A stretch of DNA of 39,806 bases from an uncultured Parabacteroides sp. (lineage in GTDB: Bacteria > Bacteroidota > Bacteroidia > Bacteroidales > Tannerellaceae), in assembly GCA_900552465.1 (NCBI GenBank), contig URZO01000030.1, forward strand, positions 1 through 39,806, given 5' to 3'. A model generated the notes under the pieces. That model saw only the letters and a program-made list of their open reading frames with translations, had not been told where the DNA came from and did not search any database. Each line of letters opens with the position of its first letter. Within the stretch, counting starts at the first letter, position 1. Position numbers and translations under genes: made by a program. Positions 18,803-27,239 of the stretch are shown here, piece by piece.

Positions 18803-20884
18803 ATGAAACTATTCTATTACCTCCCGGCGTTCCTCCTCCTCGCCTCTACGGCAAAAGGAGAAGAGGTGGAGAAGGACACGTTGAAGATCCGCAATGTAGA
18901 ATTGAGCGAGGTCGTCGTGCAATCATTCAAGCAGCAGCGCGACCTCCGGCTCGAACCCCTCTCGGCCACGGCCGTCACGGGCACAGCGATCCAGAACCGC
19001 AACATTACGGGCATCAAAGAGTTCAGCTCCTTCATCCCGAACCTCTTCATGCCGGACTACGGCTCGAAGCTGACCTCGCCGGTCTACATCCGCGGGATCG
19101 GGTCGAAGATCAACTCGCCGTCGGTCGGGCTATATGTGGACGGTATCCCCTATTTCGAGAAGTCGGCATTCGATTTCGACTTCAATGAGGTAGACAGGAT
19201 CGAGGTTTTGCGCGGTCCGCAGGGGACGCTCTACGGGCGCAACACGATGGGCGGCATCATCAACGTCTACACCAAATCGCCGCTGAAATACGAGGGGACG
19301 AACCTCTGGCTCTCCAACGGCAACTACGGCTATCGCGATTATTCCCTCTCGCACTACCGGAAGATCGGGGATACATTCGGCTATGCCGTTTCGGGCAATT
19401 ACACCAACAGCGACGGCTACTTCACCAACCTCTATACCGACAAGAAAGCGGACGACTCGAAAGCCGGTTCCGCCCGCATCCGCCTGGAATGGAAGCCCAA
19501 TGAGCGGCTCTCGCTCGGGCTGATGAGCACGTTCGACCGCTCGAACCAGGGAGGCTATCCCTACGCCGTCTGCGACTCGGTGACGCACCGTCCGGGCGAC
19601 GTAAACTATAACGATTACAGCTTCTACAAACGGACGCTCTCCACGACCGGCCTCTCGGCCGACTACCAGGGCACGGGCTACAGCATCAACAGCCGCACCG
19701 CCTTCCAATACCTCTCGGACCACCAGGGTATCGACCAGGATTTCTCGCCCCGGAGCATCTTTTTCGCCCGCCAGGACATGAAGCAAAGGATGGTCTCCGA
19801 AGAGATCAACATCAAATCGACCACCGCCGGCCGCTACAAATGGCTGTTCGGCGCCTTCGGATTCTGGCAGGGCATCGACAACACGGTGATCCTCGACTAC
19901 CTGTCGAAAGATTATGCGACACGCAAACTCTACGACACGCCCACCTACGGCGTCGCCCTCTACCACCAGTCGACCGTAGACAACCTGCTGACGCGCGGCC
20001 TCTCGCTCACCTTCGGCATCCGCTACGACTACGAGCATGCCTCCAACGATTACCTTTTCTATAAGGAGGCCGACGGCGGCAGCGAGCAGATGGACGCTTT
20101 CGACAGCAAGCTCCGTTTCAGCCAGGTGACGCCGAAGATCGCCCTGCAATATATGTTCCCCTCCACCGGGATGCTCTATGTCACCGTGACGAAAGGCTAC
20201 AAGACGGGCGGCTTCAACACCTCTTTCGACCGCGAGGAAGACCGCAGCTTCAAACCCGAAACCAGTTGGAACTACGAGTTGGGCGCCAAGCACCCGTTCC
20301 TCGACAACCGCCTCAACGCCGAGTTCTGCTTCTTCTGGATCGACTGGAAAAACCAGCAAATTTATCAGTATCTTGCCACCCAGACCGGGCAGTTCCTCCG
20401 CAACGCCGGACGCAGCGAAAGCAAAGGCATAGAGGTCAGCTTGCAGGGAAACCCGGTGAACGGGCTGATGGTGCAAGTCAACTACGGCTTCACGCACGCC
20501 ACCTTCAAGGATTACAAAGACGAGCAGAAAGGCATCGACTATGCCGGTAATTTCCTCCCGATGGTCCCCCGCCACACGTTTGCCCTAAGCGCCGACTACA
20601 CGATCCCGCATCCCTGTTCGCACATCGACCGCTTCACCGTCAGCGCGGGCTACACCGGGACAGGGCGCATCGAATGGAAGGAAGACAACAAAGCGTCGCA
20701 ACCTTATTACGGACTGTTGAATGCGAAAGTATCTGCTACCAAAGATTTTATTACCTTTGCAATCTGGGCGAAAAATATTACCAATGCCGATTATGCGGCC
20801 TACTATTTTGAAAGCGCCGGCAACGGCCTGGCACAAAAAGGGCGGCCGTTCACGATCGGAGGCAATATCCAGCTGAGTTTTTAA
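18803..20884 (+). CDS. TonB-dependent receptor, siderophore/porphyrin-type, copy 2
   Basis: This 693-residue protein is a paralog of the receptor just upstream, sharing for example NLFMPDYGSKLTSPVYIRGI and EVLRGPQGTLYGRNTMGG in the plug and an 'IGGNIQLSF' end. It is about 80 residues shorter; several barrel loops are trimmed, among them the stretch around residues 370-400 of copy 1. A signal peptide ends near 'TAKGEE'. Codon third positions are strongly G/C-rich, more so than any other gene in the window, which points to a different history or stronger expression bias. The stop is followed at once by the 41-bp repeat array. Confidence 0.9.
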   Translation: MKLFYYLPAFLLLASTAKGEEVEKDTLKIRNVELSEVVVQSFKQQRDLRLEPLSATAVTGTAIQNRNITGIKEFSSFIPNLFMPDYGSKLTSPVYIRGIGSKINSPSVGLYVDGIPYFEKSAFDFDFNEVDRIEVLRGPQGTLYGRNTMGGIINVYTKSPLKYEGTNLWLSNGNYGYRDYSLSHYRKIGDTFGYAVSGNYTNSDGYFTNLYTDKKADDSKAGSARIRLEWKPNERLSLGLMSTFDRSNQGGYPYAVCDSVTHRPGDVNYNDYSFYKRTLSTTGLSADYQGTGYSINSRTAFQYLSDHQGIDQDFSPRSIFFARQDMKQRMVSEEINIKSTTAGRYKWLFGAFGFWQGIDNTVILDYLSKDYATRKLYDTPTYGVALYHQSTVDNLLTRGLSLTFGIRYDYEHASNDYLFYKEADGGSEQMDAFDSKLRFSQVTPKIALQYMFPSTGMLYVTVTKGYKTGGFNTSFDREEDRSFKPETSWNYELGAKHPFLDNRLNAEFCFFWIDWKNQQIYQYLATQTGQFLRNAGRSESKGIEVSLQGNPVNGLMVQVNYGFTHATFKDYKDEQKGIDYAGNFLPMVPRHTFALSADYTIPHPCSHIDRFTVSAGYTGTGRIEWKEDNKASQPYYGLLNAKVSATKDFITFAIWAKNITNADYAAYYFESAGNGLAQKGRPFTIGGNIQLSF

Positions 20885-21151
20885 CCGGCGCGTGGCGCGC
20901 GAGCATGAAAACCGGAAGAAAACACGCCGGCGCGCCACGCACGAGCACGAAAACGGGGAAAAAGCCCCCGGCGCGTGACGCGCGAGCATAAAACCAGGAG
21001 AAAACTCATCGGCGCGTGGCGCGCGAGCAAGAAAACGAGAGAAAAGTTCCCGGCGCGCCGCACGCAAGCAAGAAAAAAGGGAAAAAGGCCCCGGCGCGCG
21101 GCGCGCGAGCGAGAAAACAGAAAAAAACAGGCCGGCATGCGGCATGCCGGC
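20885..21151. repeat. seven-copy 41-bp GC-rich tandem repeat with hairpin cores
   Basis: Units begin at 20885, 20927, 20968, 21009, 21050, 21091 and 21132; spacing is 42 once and then 41 each time. Each has a GC-rich core of about 20 bases (such as CCGGCGCGTGGCGCGCGAGC) followed by an A/G-rich spacer (GAAAAC-like, then GAAAA). Most cores fold on themselves (GCGCG, TGG, CGCGC). The last copy changes sequence but keeps pairing: GCCGGCATGC, G, GCATGCCGGC (21131-21151) is a perfect stem. The period is not a multiple of three, so coding is unlikely. It fills the gap between receptor copy 2 and the permease and would be in their common mRNA. Confidence 0.85.
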
Positions 21152-21178
21152 AAGATTTCCGGAGAAAACAAATAGATT

Positions 21179-22384
21179 ATGATACAAAAGGATAAAACAT
21201 ACAACCTCGCGACCTTCTTCTGCCTCTATATCGCGCAGACGATCCCGATGAGTTTCTTCTCGACCGTCATCCCGGTGATGATGCGCCAGGAAAACTTTTC
21301 GCTATCGGCCATCGGGCTCCTGCAACTGATCAAGCTGCCCTGGATATTGAAATTCCTCTGGTCGCCGATGATCGACCGCCATGCCCTGACGACCGGAGAT
21401 TACAAACGGTGGATTTTTTCCTCCGAACTGATCTACGCCGCGCTGATCTTTGCCGTCGCTTTCCTCGATTTCCACACAGACTTCTATACGATCGTGGCGC
21501 TGATCATCGTCTCCTTCATCGCCTCAGCGACACAGGATATTGCGACCGACGCGCTGGCCGTGCTTTCGTTCAGCAAACAGGACAAAAGCATGGTCAACAG
21601 CATGCAGTCGATGGGTAGCTTCGGCGGTTCGATGATCGGGGGCGGCGTCTTGCTGCTGCTTTTCAAACAGATCGGCTGGAACAGTCTTCTGCCTTGCCTG
21701 GCGCTGTTTGTCATCATCGCCCTCCTGCCGCTGTTTTTCAACAAAGGCATCCGGATCGAACCGAAAGACAGCCACGAGCGCGCCAAGAAAGCGGATGTGC
21801 TCTACTTCTTCGCCCGCCGGAGCATCTGGAAGCAGATCGGCTTCCTCTTCCTCTACTATTCAGGACTGATCGGGACGTTGGCGATGCTGAAACCCTGGCT
21901 CGTCGACCTGGGCTACGACATGAAGGAGATCGGGGTGATGAGCGGGGTGGCCGGAACGTTTGTCGGCTTCCTCTCCTCCTTTGCCGGAGGGATGATCGTA
22001 CGCCGGATCGGACGGTTCCGGGCGCGCATCCTCTTCTCGGTGTTCGTGCTTGCAGCAACGCTCTATTTCCTCGGGCTTTCGTATGTGCACCCGACGACAG
22101 CGCTGCTCTACGGCGGGATCTTCCTCCTTTGGGGAAGCTACGGGATGGCGACAATCGTGGTCTACACCACCGCGATGGACTGCGTACGCCCCGGACGCGA
22201 AGGGACGGATTTCACGATCCAGACCGTCATCACCCACCTCAGCGGCATGCTGATGGCCATCCTGAGCGGAAAGATCGCAGACCATACGGGCTATCACGGG
22301 CTTTTCTTCTTTGAGGCAAGCATCGCCCTGATTTCCCTTATTTACATACTGACTGTTTTCAAAAAAGAGACAAACAAGATATGA
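21179..22384 (+). CDS. MFS permease of the RhtX/FptX-AmpG type
   Basis: The 401-residue inner-membrane protein has about 12 hydrophobic segments. The N-terminal pattern 'LLQLIKLPWILKFLWSPMID' and 'SATQDIATDALAVLSF' is the hallmark of the AmpG/RhtX/FptX branch of the major facilitator superfamily. RhtX/FptX proteins carry siderophores across the inner membrane without an ABC transporter; AmpG carries muropeptides. Placed after two siderophore-like TonB receptors and overlapping the hemN start by four bases (ATGA), it most likely brings the receptors' ligand into the cytoplasm. The leader is the hairpin repeat array, so its expression could differ from that of the receptors. Confidence 0.85.
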   Translation: MIQKDKTYNLATFFCLYIAQTIPMSFFSTVIPVMMRQENFSLSAIGLLQLIKLPWILKFLWSPMIDRHALTTGDYKRWIFSSELIYAALIFAVAFLDFHTDFYTIVALIIVSFIASATQDIATDALAVLSFSKQDKSMVNSMQSMGSFGGSMIGGGVLLLLFKQIGWNSLLPCLALFVIIALLPLFFNKGIRIEPKDSHERAKKADVLYFFARRSIWKQIGFLFLYYSGLIGTLAMLKPWLVDLGYDMKEIGVMSGVAGTFVGFLSSFAGGMIVRRIGRFRARILFSVFVLAATLYFLGLSYVHPTTALLYGGIFLLWGSYGMATIVVYTTAMDCVRPGREGTDFTIQTVITHLSGMLMAILSGKIADHTGYHGLFFFEASIALISLIYILTVFKKETNKI

Positions 22385-23751
22385 GACAAGAGCTTTTAGA
22401 CAAATACAACACGCCGGTTCCGCGGTACACCAGCTATCCGCCGGCAAACTATTTCCATGACAGGTTCAGCGATCATGATTATGTGAATGCGATCATCAAG
22501 TCGAATAAGCAACGACCCGAGACGATCTCTTTCTATTTTCATATCCCTTTCTGCCTGCGCCTCTGCCATTACTGCGGGTGCAACTCGTATGCCTGCCCCG
22601 AACCGGAACTCATAGACCGCTATGTAGCGGCCTTGCACAAAGAAATAGACATGGTTATCCCTCTGATTTCAGAAGAACGCATGGTATCGCAAATCCATTA
22701 CGGGGGAGGAACTCCGACCATCCTTCCGGCCATTGAGCTTGAAAAACTGAATGAGCATATATGGGGAGCATTCAGTGCAATCGAAGAAGGAGTGGAAATC
22801 GCAATCGAATGCCATCCCGGATGGATGACGGAAAAAGGCTGGATACAGTTGAATACCGCTGGTTTCAACCGGTTCAGCATCGGCCTGCAGGATTTCGACA
22901 AAGAAGTGCTGAAAGCCGTGCACCGCAAAGCACCGTCAATGCCGGTGGAAGAAATTGTGACAACTCTCCGTTCATTCGGTGCACAGATCAATATGGATTT
23001 TCTTTACGGATTACCCCGCCAGACGGAAGCGAGTTTTGCCGGGACAATCGAAAAAGCCGTATCCATGCAGCCGGACCGCCTCGTCACCTTCTCATACGCA
23101 CATGTCCCCTGGGCATTCCCACGCCAAAAAATATTGGAGAAAAAAGGGTTGCCCTCCGGTGAAGAAAAAAGCCGGATGTTCGAGGCCGCCCGCAAGATTC
23201 TCTCCGAAGCGGGCTACATACAGATCGGAATGGATCACTTTGTGACGAAACAGGATGATCTGTGCAAGGCTCTCGTCAAAGGACAACTGCACCGCAACTT
23301 CCAAGGGTATTGTACCCGCCAGACGACCGGCCAGGTGTATGCTTTCGGCGTGACGGGAATCAGCCAGCTCGGAACGGCATACGCCCAGAACACAAAAGAC
23401 ATCATGGAATATATCGAAAAAGTCGAGGCAGGCATCCTGCCGGTCTCCAAGGGATATTCGCTGAGCAAGAAAGAGCAGATCACACGTGAAGTGATCGAAA
23501 TGCTGATGTGCAACTATCGCATCGACTGGGACAAACTGTCTGAACAACTTTCCATTCCGGTTGAAGCCATCAAACAGGCAACAGCCTACAACGAAGCCCG
23601 TTTCAAGGAATTTGCCGACGACGGGCTTATCGAATACGACGACAAGCAGATACGGATGACGCCGGAAGGCAAGCCATTCGTACGTAACGTAGCCGCTTCG
23701 CTTGACAGGCTGATGCTGAATACAAATAAATCATTCTCCAAACCGGTATAA
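22381..23751 (+). CDS. hemN: oxygen-independent coproporphyrinogen III dehydrogenase
   Basis: This 456-residue radical SAM enzyme converts coproporphyrinogen III to protoporphyrinogen IX by two oxidative decarboxylations. The iron-sulfur cluster cysteines C58, C62 and C65 plus the extra C67 (PFCLRLCHYCGCN) match true HemN and not HemW, which lacks the CGCN pattern. 'YGGGTPTIL' (SAM binding), 'YPPANYFHD' at the N-terminus, 'FQGYCTRQTTGQVYAFGVTG' and the HemN C-terminal domain are all present, and length equals E. coli HemN. It overlaps the permease stop by four bases and precedes the protoporphyrinogen oxidase by six, so import and two late haem steps are in one transcript. Confidence 0.95.
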   Translation: MRQELLDKYNTPVPRYTSYPPANYFHDRFSDHDYVNAIIKSNKQRPETISFYFHIPFCLRLCHYCGCNSYACPEPELIDRYVAALHKEIDMVIPLISEERMVSQIHYGGGTPTILPAIELEKLNEHIWGAFSAIEEGVEIAIECHPGWMTEKGWIQLNTAGFNRFSIGLQDFDKEVLKAVHRKAPSMPVEEIVTTLRSFGAQINMDFLYGLPRQTEASFAGTIEKAVSMQPDRLVTFSYAHVPWAFPRQKILEKKGLPSGEEKSRMFEAARKILSEAGYIQIGMDHFVTKQDDLCKALVKGQLHRNFQGYCTRQTTGQVYAFGVTGISQLGTAYAQNTKDIMEYIEKVEAGILPVSKGYSLSKKEQITREVIEMLMCNYRIDWDKLSEQLSIPVEAIKQATAYNEARFKEFADDGLIEYDDKQIRMTPEGKPFVRNVAASLDRLMLNTNKSFSKPV

Positions 23752-23757
23752 TGTAAT

Positions 23758-25125
23758 ATGGAAACAGACATCGTAATCATAGGAGCCGGGCTGACCGGAC
23801 TGACAGCAGGTTTCTGGCTGACCCGCGCCGGGAAGAACATACGGATACTGGAACGCTCGGACCGTGTAGGCGGACAGATCCACACCTTCCGTGAAGAAGG
23901 TTTCGTCTTTGAAAGCGGGCCGAACACGGGAGTTGTCTCCTACCCCGAAGTGGCCGAACTGTTTGATGCCCTCTCCCCCGCCTGCACACTGGAAACGGCC
24001 CGTGAGGAATCCAAACGCCGCCTGATCTGGAAAGGCAACCGGTTCCGGGCGCTTCCTTCCGGACTGTTCAGCGCCATTACGACGCCGCTGTTCACTTTTG
24101 GAGACAAATTCCGCATCCTCGGCGAACCCTTTCGCGCCAAAGGGAGCAACCCGGACGAATCCGTAGGAGAACTGGCCGCCAGACGTCTCGGAAAATCGTT
24201 TCTGAACTATGCCGTCGACCCGTTCTTGTCGGGTGTATATGCGGGCGATCCGCTGAAACTCGTCACCCGTTATGCACTCCCGAAATTATATAATCTGGAA
24301 CAACAATACGGCAGCTTCATACGCGGTACGATTGCCAAGGCCAAACAGCCGAGAACAGACCGCGACCGTCTCGCTACCAAGAAAGTTTTTTCCGCCACCG
24401 GAGGTCTGGACCGCCTGACGACTGCAATGGCCGATGCCATCGGAGCCGCCCGGATCACACTTTCGGCAGCCGATGTCACGGTTCAGCCATCCGACGGCAA
24501 ATGGCAAATCACCTATTCAACGGCCGACGGCAAGCAAACGATCCTCGCCAATAAAGTGATTACGACCACCGGGGCCTACACATTGCCCCAACTGTTACCA
24601 TTCATCCCAAAAGAAAAGATGGAGCAGATCAGTAACCTTCATTATGCGCCGGTCGTACAGGCCAGTGTCGGTTTCCGCGACACCGGAGGGTTGAAGTTCG
24701 AAGCCTTTGGCGGTCTGGTACCCTCCTGTGAGAAAAAAGATGTACTCGGTATTCTCTACCCTGCCGCCTGCTTTGCCGGACGGGCTCCGGAGGGAGGAGC
24801 CTTGTTCTCGTTCTTCATCGGAGGCGTCAAGCATGCCGGCCTGACCACCTGGCCTGAAGACGAACTGAAAGCTCTTATCAGGCACGAACTTCATGCCATG
24901 CTTAAGTTTCCGGAGGAAGCGGAACCGGACATGATCCGTATCTTCCGCCACGAGCATGCCATTCCCCAATACGAACAGAGCAGCGGCGCCCGCTTCGCCA
25001 CCATCGACGAACTGCAAGCCCGCTACCCGGGTCTCACACTGGCCGGAAACATCAAAGGCGGCATCGGCATGGCCGACCGCATCCGACAGGCAACGGAGAT
25101 TGCAAACAGTTTAATAAACAAGTAA
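23758..25125 (+). CDS. hemG: protoporphyrinogen oxidase, HemY-type flavoprotein
   Basis: The 455-residue FAD enzyme oxidises protoporphyrinogen IX to protoporphyrin IX. The N-terminal dinucleotide site is VIIGAGLTGLTAGF, with the second motif 'ILERSDRVGGQIHTF' and the PPO landmark 'FESGPNTG'. 'PFLSGVYAGDP' and the C-terminal 'GNIKGGIGMADRIRQA' FAD-contact segment are also typical. It is the HemY/PgoX class; the small flavodoxin-like HemG of E. coli is unrelated, although this class is often labelled hemG in Bacteroidota. It follows hemN and ends the locus. Known HemY enzymes use oxygen, so in an anaerobe another electron acceptor is needed, which is not evident here. Ferrochelatase is not in this window. 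Confidence 0.93.
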   Translation: METDIVIIGAGLTGLTAGFWLTRAGKNIRILERSDRVGGQIHTFREEGFVFESGPNTGVVSYPEVAELFDALSPACTLETAREESKRRLIWKGNRFRALPSGLFSAITTPLFTFGDKFRILGEPFRAKGSNPDESVGELAARRLGKSFLNYAVDPFLSGVYAGDPLKLVTRYALPKLYNLEQQYGSFIRGTIAKAKQPRTDRDRLATKKVFSATGGLDRLTTAMADAIGAARITLSAADVTVQPSDGKWQITYSTADGKQTILANKVITTTGAYTLPQLLPFIPKEKMEQISNLHYAPVVQASVGFRDTGGLKFEAFGGLVPSCEKKDVLGILYPAACFAGRAPEGGALFSFFIGGVKHAGLTTWPEDELKALIRHELHAMLKFPEEAEPDMIRIFRHEHAIPQYEQSSGARFATIDELQARYPGLTLAGNIKGGIGMADRIRQATEIANSLINK

Positions 25126-25138
25126 ACGATGATTAATC

Positions 25139-25531
25139 ATGGAAGACAAAATAGTTGAAATTGCCCGGTTCAATTATCCGGCAGACGCTCAAACCCTGAT
25201 GGCGCTACTCCGTTCGGAAGGTATAGAGTGTTATTTAAGAAATGAAATTACCAGCCAACTATATGCAGGCTATGTAGATGTCGGCGGTGCAAGGGTGGAG
25301 ATCCTCGACAGTGATGTGCCCCACGCACTGGAAGTCATGAAAGAAGGCGGTTATGAGATCCCTTCCGAGAACGAACAAGGAGACGAGATCAAAAATGTTT
25401 CCGGATGGGCACGCCACATCCCTTTTCTCCGCCATCTTCCCCTCGAAAGGCAAATTATTGTTCTTTTTGCCATCATCGCCGTATTTCTGGCTCTCGTCAT
25501 TTATTTCGGTTCACTCGTATCATCCAATTAA
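25139..25531 (+). CDS. DUF2007 domain membrane protein
   Basis: The 130-residue protein has a DUF2007 domain at about 1-72 ('IARFNYPADAQTLMALLRSE', a small ferredoxin-like fold seen in putative signal-transducing proteins) and one membrane helix at about 103-125, leaving the domain in the cytoplasm. It starts 13 bases after hemG and may share its transcript. No specific function is known. Confidence 0.8.
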   Translation: MEDKIVEIARFNYPADAQTLMALLRSEGIECYLRNEITSQLYAGYVDVGGARVEILDSDVPHALEVMKEGGYEIPSENEQGDEIKNVSGWARHIPFLRHLPLERQIIVLFAIIAVFLALVIYFGSLVSSN

Positions 25532-25544
25532 ACAAATGTAAACA

Positions 25545-25727
25545 ATGGCACGCAAAAAGATTACAAATAGTCAGGCGGTATGTATAACGCTTTTATGGGG
25601 TATACTCTGCTACATGTTGCTTGCATACAGCGAAAAGATAACCTTCGATATTATTTTTACCCTGGTAGCTTCAGCTATCATTGTGTTCGTTCCTATCTAT
25701 AAGAGCAGAAGGCGTAGAGGCGAATAA
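25545..25727 (+). CDS. small two-helix membrane protein
   Basis: This 60-residue protein has two hydrophobic stretches (about 11-28 and 33-52) and a basic tail (KSRRRRGE), so both ends are probably cytoplasmic. It follows the DUF2007 gene by 13 bases. I do not recognise a family. The hydrophobic pattern and the operon-like spacing make it likely to be real. Confidence 0.6.
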   Translation: MARKKITNSQAVCITLLWGILCYMLLAYSEKITFDIIFTLVASAIIVFVPIYKSRRRRGE

Positions 25728-25794
25728 CATTTGGTTACTTTTATCCGCTTAAAATACCTAAATGATATTTTTTACGCATTTTTTCTTTCAAATA

Positions 25795-25825
25795 TTTGTT
25801 TGTGTAAATTTTTAGCTTACCTTTG
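25795..25825 (+). promoter_or_regulatory. strong promoter for the first glutamate dehydrogenase
   Basis: TTTG at 25795-25798 and TACCTTTG at 25818-25825 are 19 bases apart, an excellent Bacteroidota promoter. The expected start of transcription is near 25832. Confidence 0.75.
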
Positions 25826-25829
25826 CGAA

Positions 25830-25845
25830 GTCGTTGAAAAACGAC
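25830..25845 (+). promoter_or_regulatory. 5' leader hairpin with GNRA loop
   Basis: GTCGTT, GAAA, AACGAC forms a six-pair stem with a stable GAAA tetraloop almost exactly at the expected mRNA 5' end. Such hairpins protect highly expressed mRNAs from decay; that role is inferred. Confidence 0.5.
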
Positions 25846-25899
25846 ATGCGGTTAACAATATGACATAACAAGTATAACATTCTAAAGAAAATCAGTCTT

Positions 25900-27234
25900 A
25901 TGAAGGCAAGTGAAGTTTTAGACAACTTAAAGAGAAGATTTCCGAATGAACCGGAGTATCATCAGGCAGTTTCAGAAGTATTAGGAACAATCGAAGAGGC
26001 TTACAACGAGCATCCTGAATTTGAAAAGAGTAATCTGATCGAACGTCTTTGTATCCCCGATCGTATTTTCTCCTTCCGCGTAACCTGGACAGACGATAAG
26101 GGTCAGGTCCAAACCAATATGGGATACCGCATCCAGCATAACAATGCCATCGGCCCGTATAAAGGCGGTATCCGTTTCCACGCTTCTGTAAACCAGTCCA
26201 TCCTTAAGTTCCTGGCTTTCGAACAGACTTTCAAAAACTCACTGACAACCCTGCCGATGGGCGGCGGTAAAGGTGGTTCCGACTTCAGCCCGCGCGGCAA
26301 ATCAAATGCAGAAATCATGCGCTTCTGCCAGGCATTCGTACTGGAATTGTGGCGTCATATCGGTCCAGATACCGACGTTCCGGCAGGCGACATCGGCGTA
26401 GGCGGACGCGAGGTGGCTTATATGTACGGCATGTACAAGAAACTGGCTCGCGAAAACACAGGTACATTCACAGGTAAAGGTATTGAGTTCGGCGGTTCAC
26501 TGATCCGTCCCGAAGCAACCGGCTACGGTAACGTTTACTTCCTGCTGCAGATGCTTAAAACTAAAGGTATCGATATTAAAGGTAAGGTCGTAGCCGTTTC
26601 AGGTTCCGGTAACGTTGCCCAATATACTGTAGAAAAACTGATCGGCCTCGGTGCCAAAGTCGTGACAATGTCCGACTCTGACGGTTACATCTACGATCCG
26701 GACGGTATCGACCGCGCGAAGCTGGACTACATCATGGAACTGAAGAACCTGTATCGCGGACGTATCCGTGAATATGCAGAACAATACGGTTGCAAATATG
26801 TGGCAGGCGCCCGTCCCTGGGGAGAAAAATGCGACATCGCAATGCCGAGTGCAACCCAGAACGAACTGAATGGCGAAGAAGCAAAGACACTGCTTGCCAA
26901 CGGCTGTTTCGCCGTATCCGAAGGAGCTAACATGCCTTCTACTCCGGAAGCTATCGATGCATTCCTGGAAGCTAAAATCCTGTACGCTCCGGGTAAGGCC
27001 GCAAATGCCGGCGGTGTATCTGTTTCCGGTCTGGAAATGACACAGAACGCCCAGAAACTGAGCTGGAGCAGCGAAGAAGTAGACCAGAAACTGCAGAGCA
27101 TCATGGAAAGCATCCACACACAGTGCGTAAAATATGGCAAACAAGCCGACGGTTACGTAAACTATGTAAAAGGGGCAAACGTTGCAGGCTTCATGAAAGT
27201 TGCCAAAGCGATGATGGCACAGGGCATTCTTTAA
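25900..27234 (+). CDS. gdhA: glutamate dehydrogenase, NADP type (copy 1)
   Basis: The 444-residue hexameric family I enzyme interconverts glutamate with 2-oxoglutarate and ammonia. Landmarks are 'GPYKGGIRFH', the catalytic lysine region 'LPMGGGKGGSDF', 'PAGDIGVGGREV', the Rossmann loop 'VSGSGNVAQYTVEKL' and 'SEGANMPST'. The last two match the NADP-using E. coli GdhA closely, and a serine pair after the second Rossmann strand (MSDSDG) favours NADP. This suggests an ammonia-assimilating role. The gene has its own promoter, a hairpin leader and a terminator. A second 444-residue copy lies about 7 kb downstream. Confidence 0.95.
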   Translation: MKASEVLDNLKRRFPNEPEYHQAVSEVLGTIEEAYNEHPEFEKSNLIERLCIPDRIFSFRVTWTDDKGQVQTNMGYRIQHNNAIGPYKGGIRFHASVNQSILKFLAFEQTFKNSLTTLPMGGGKGGSDFSPRGKSNAEIMRFCQAFVLELWRHIGPDTDVPAGDIGVGGREVAYMYGMYKKLARENTGTFTGKGIEFGGSLIRPEATGYGNVYFLLQMLKTKGIDIKGKVVAVSGSGNVAQYTVEKLIGLGAKVVTMSDSDGYIYDPDGIDRAKLDYIMELKNLYRGRIREYAEQYGCKYVAGARPWGEKCDIAMPSATQNELNGEEAKTLLANGCFAVSEGANMPSTPEAIDAFLEAKILYAPGKAANAGGVSVSGLEMTQNAQKLSWSSEEVDQKLQSIMESIHTQCVKYGKQADGYVNYVKGANVAGFMKVAKAMMAQGIL

Positions 27235-27239
27235 TTGAA

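Noticed and set aside
19130..20575. 481-codon open frame on the minus strand
   Set aside because: It is an antisense shadow of the GC-rich TonB receptor copy 2; its composition is repetitive in V, E, A and G and it shows no family pattern.
20585..21204. minus-strand frames across the 41-bp array with repeats of LARRAPG-like peptides
   Set aside because: The period of 41 bases shifts the frame at every unit, so the peptide repeat is a by-product of the DNA repeat.
22381..23751. HemW (haem chaperone) in place of HemN
   Set aside because: The fourth cysteine in CGCN and the HemN C-terminal domain are present and the length fits HemN.
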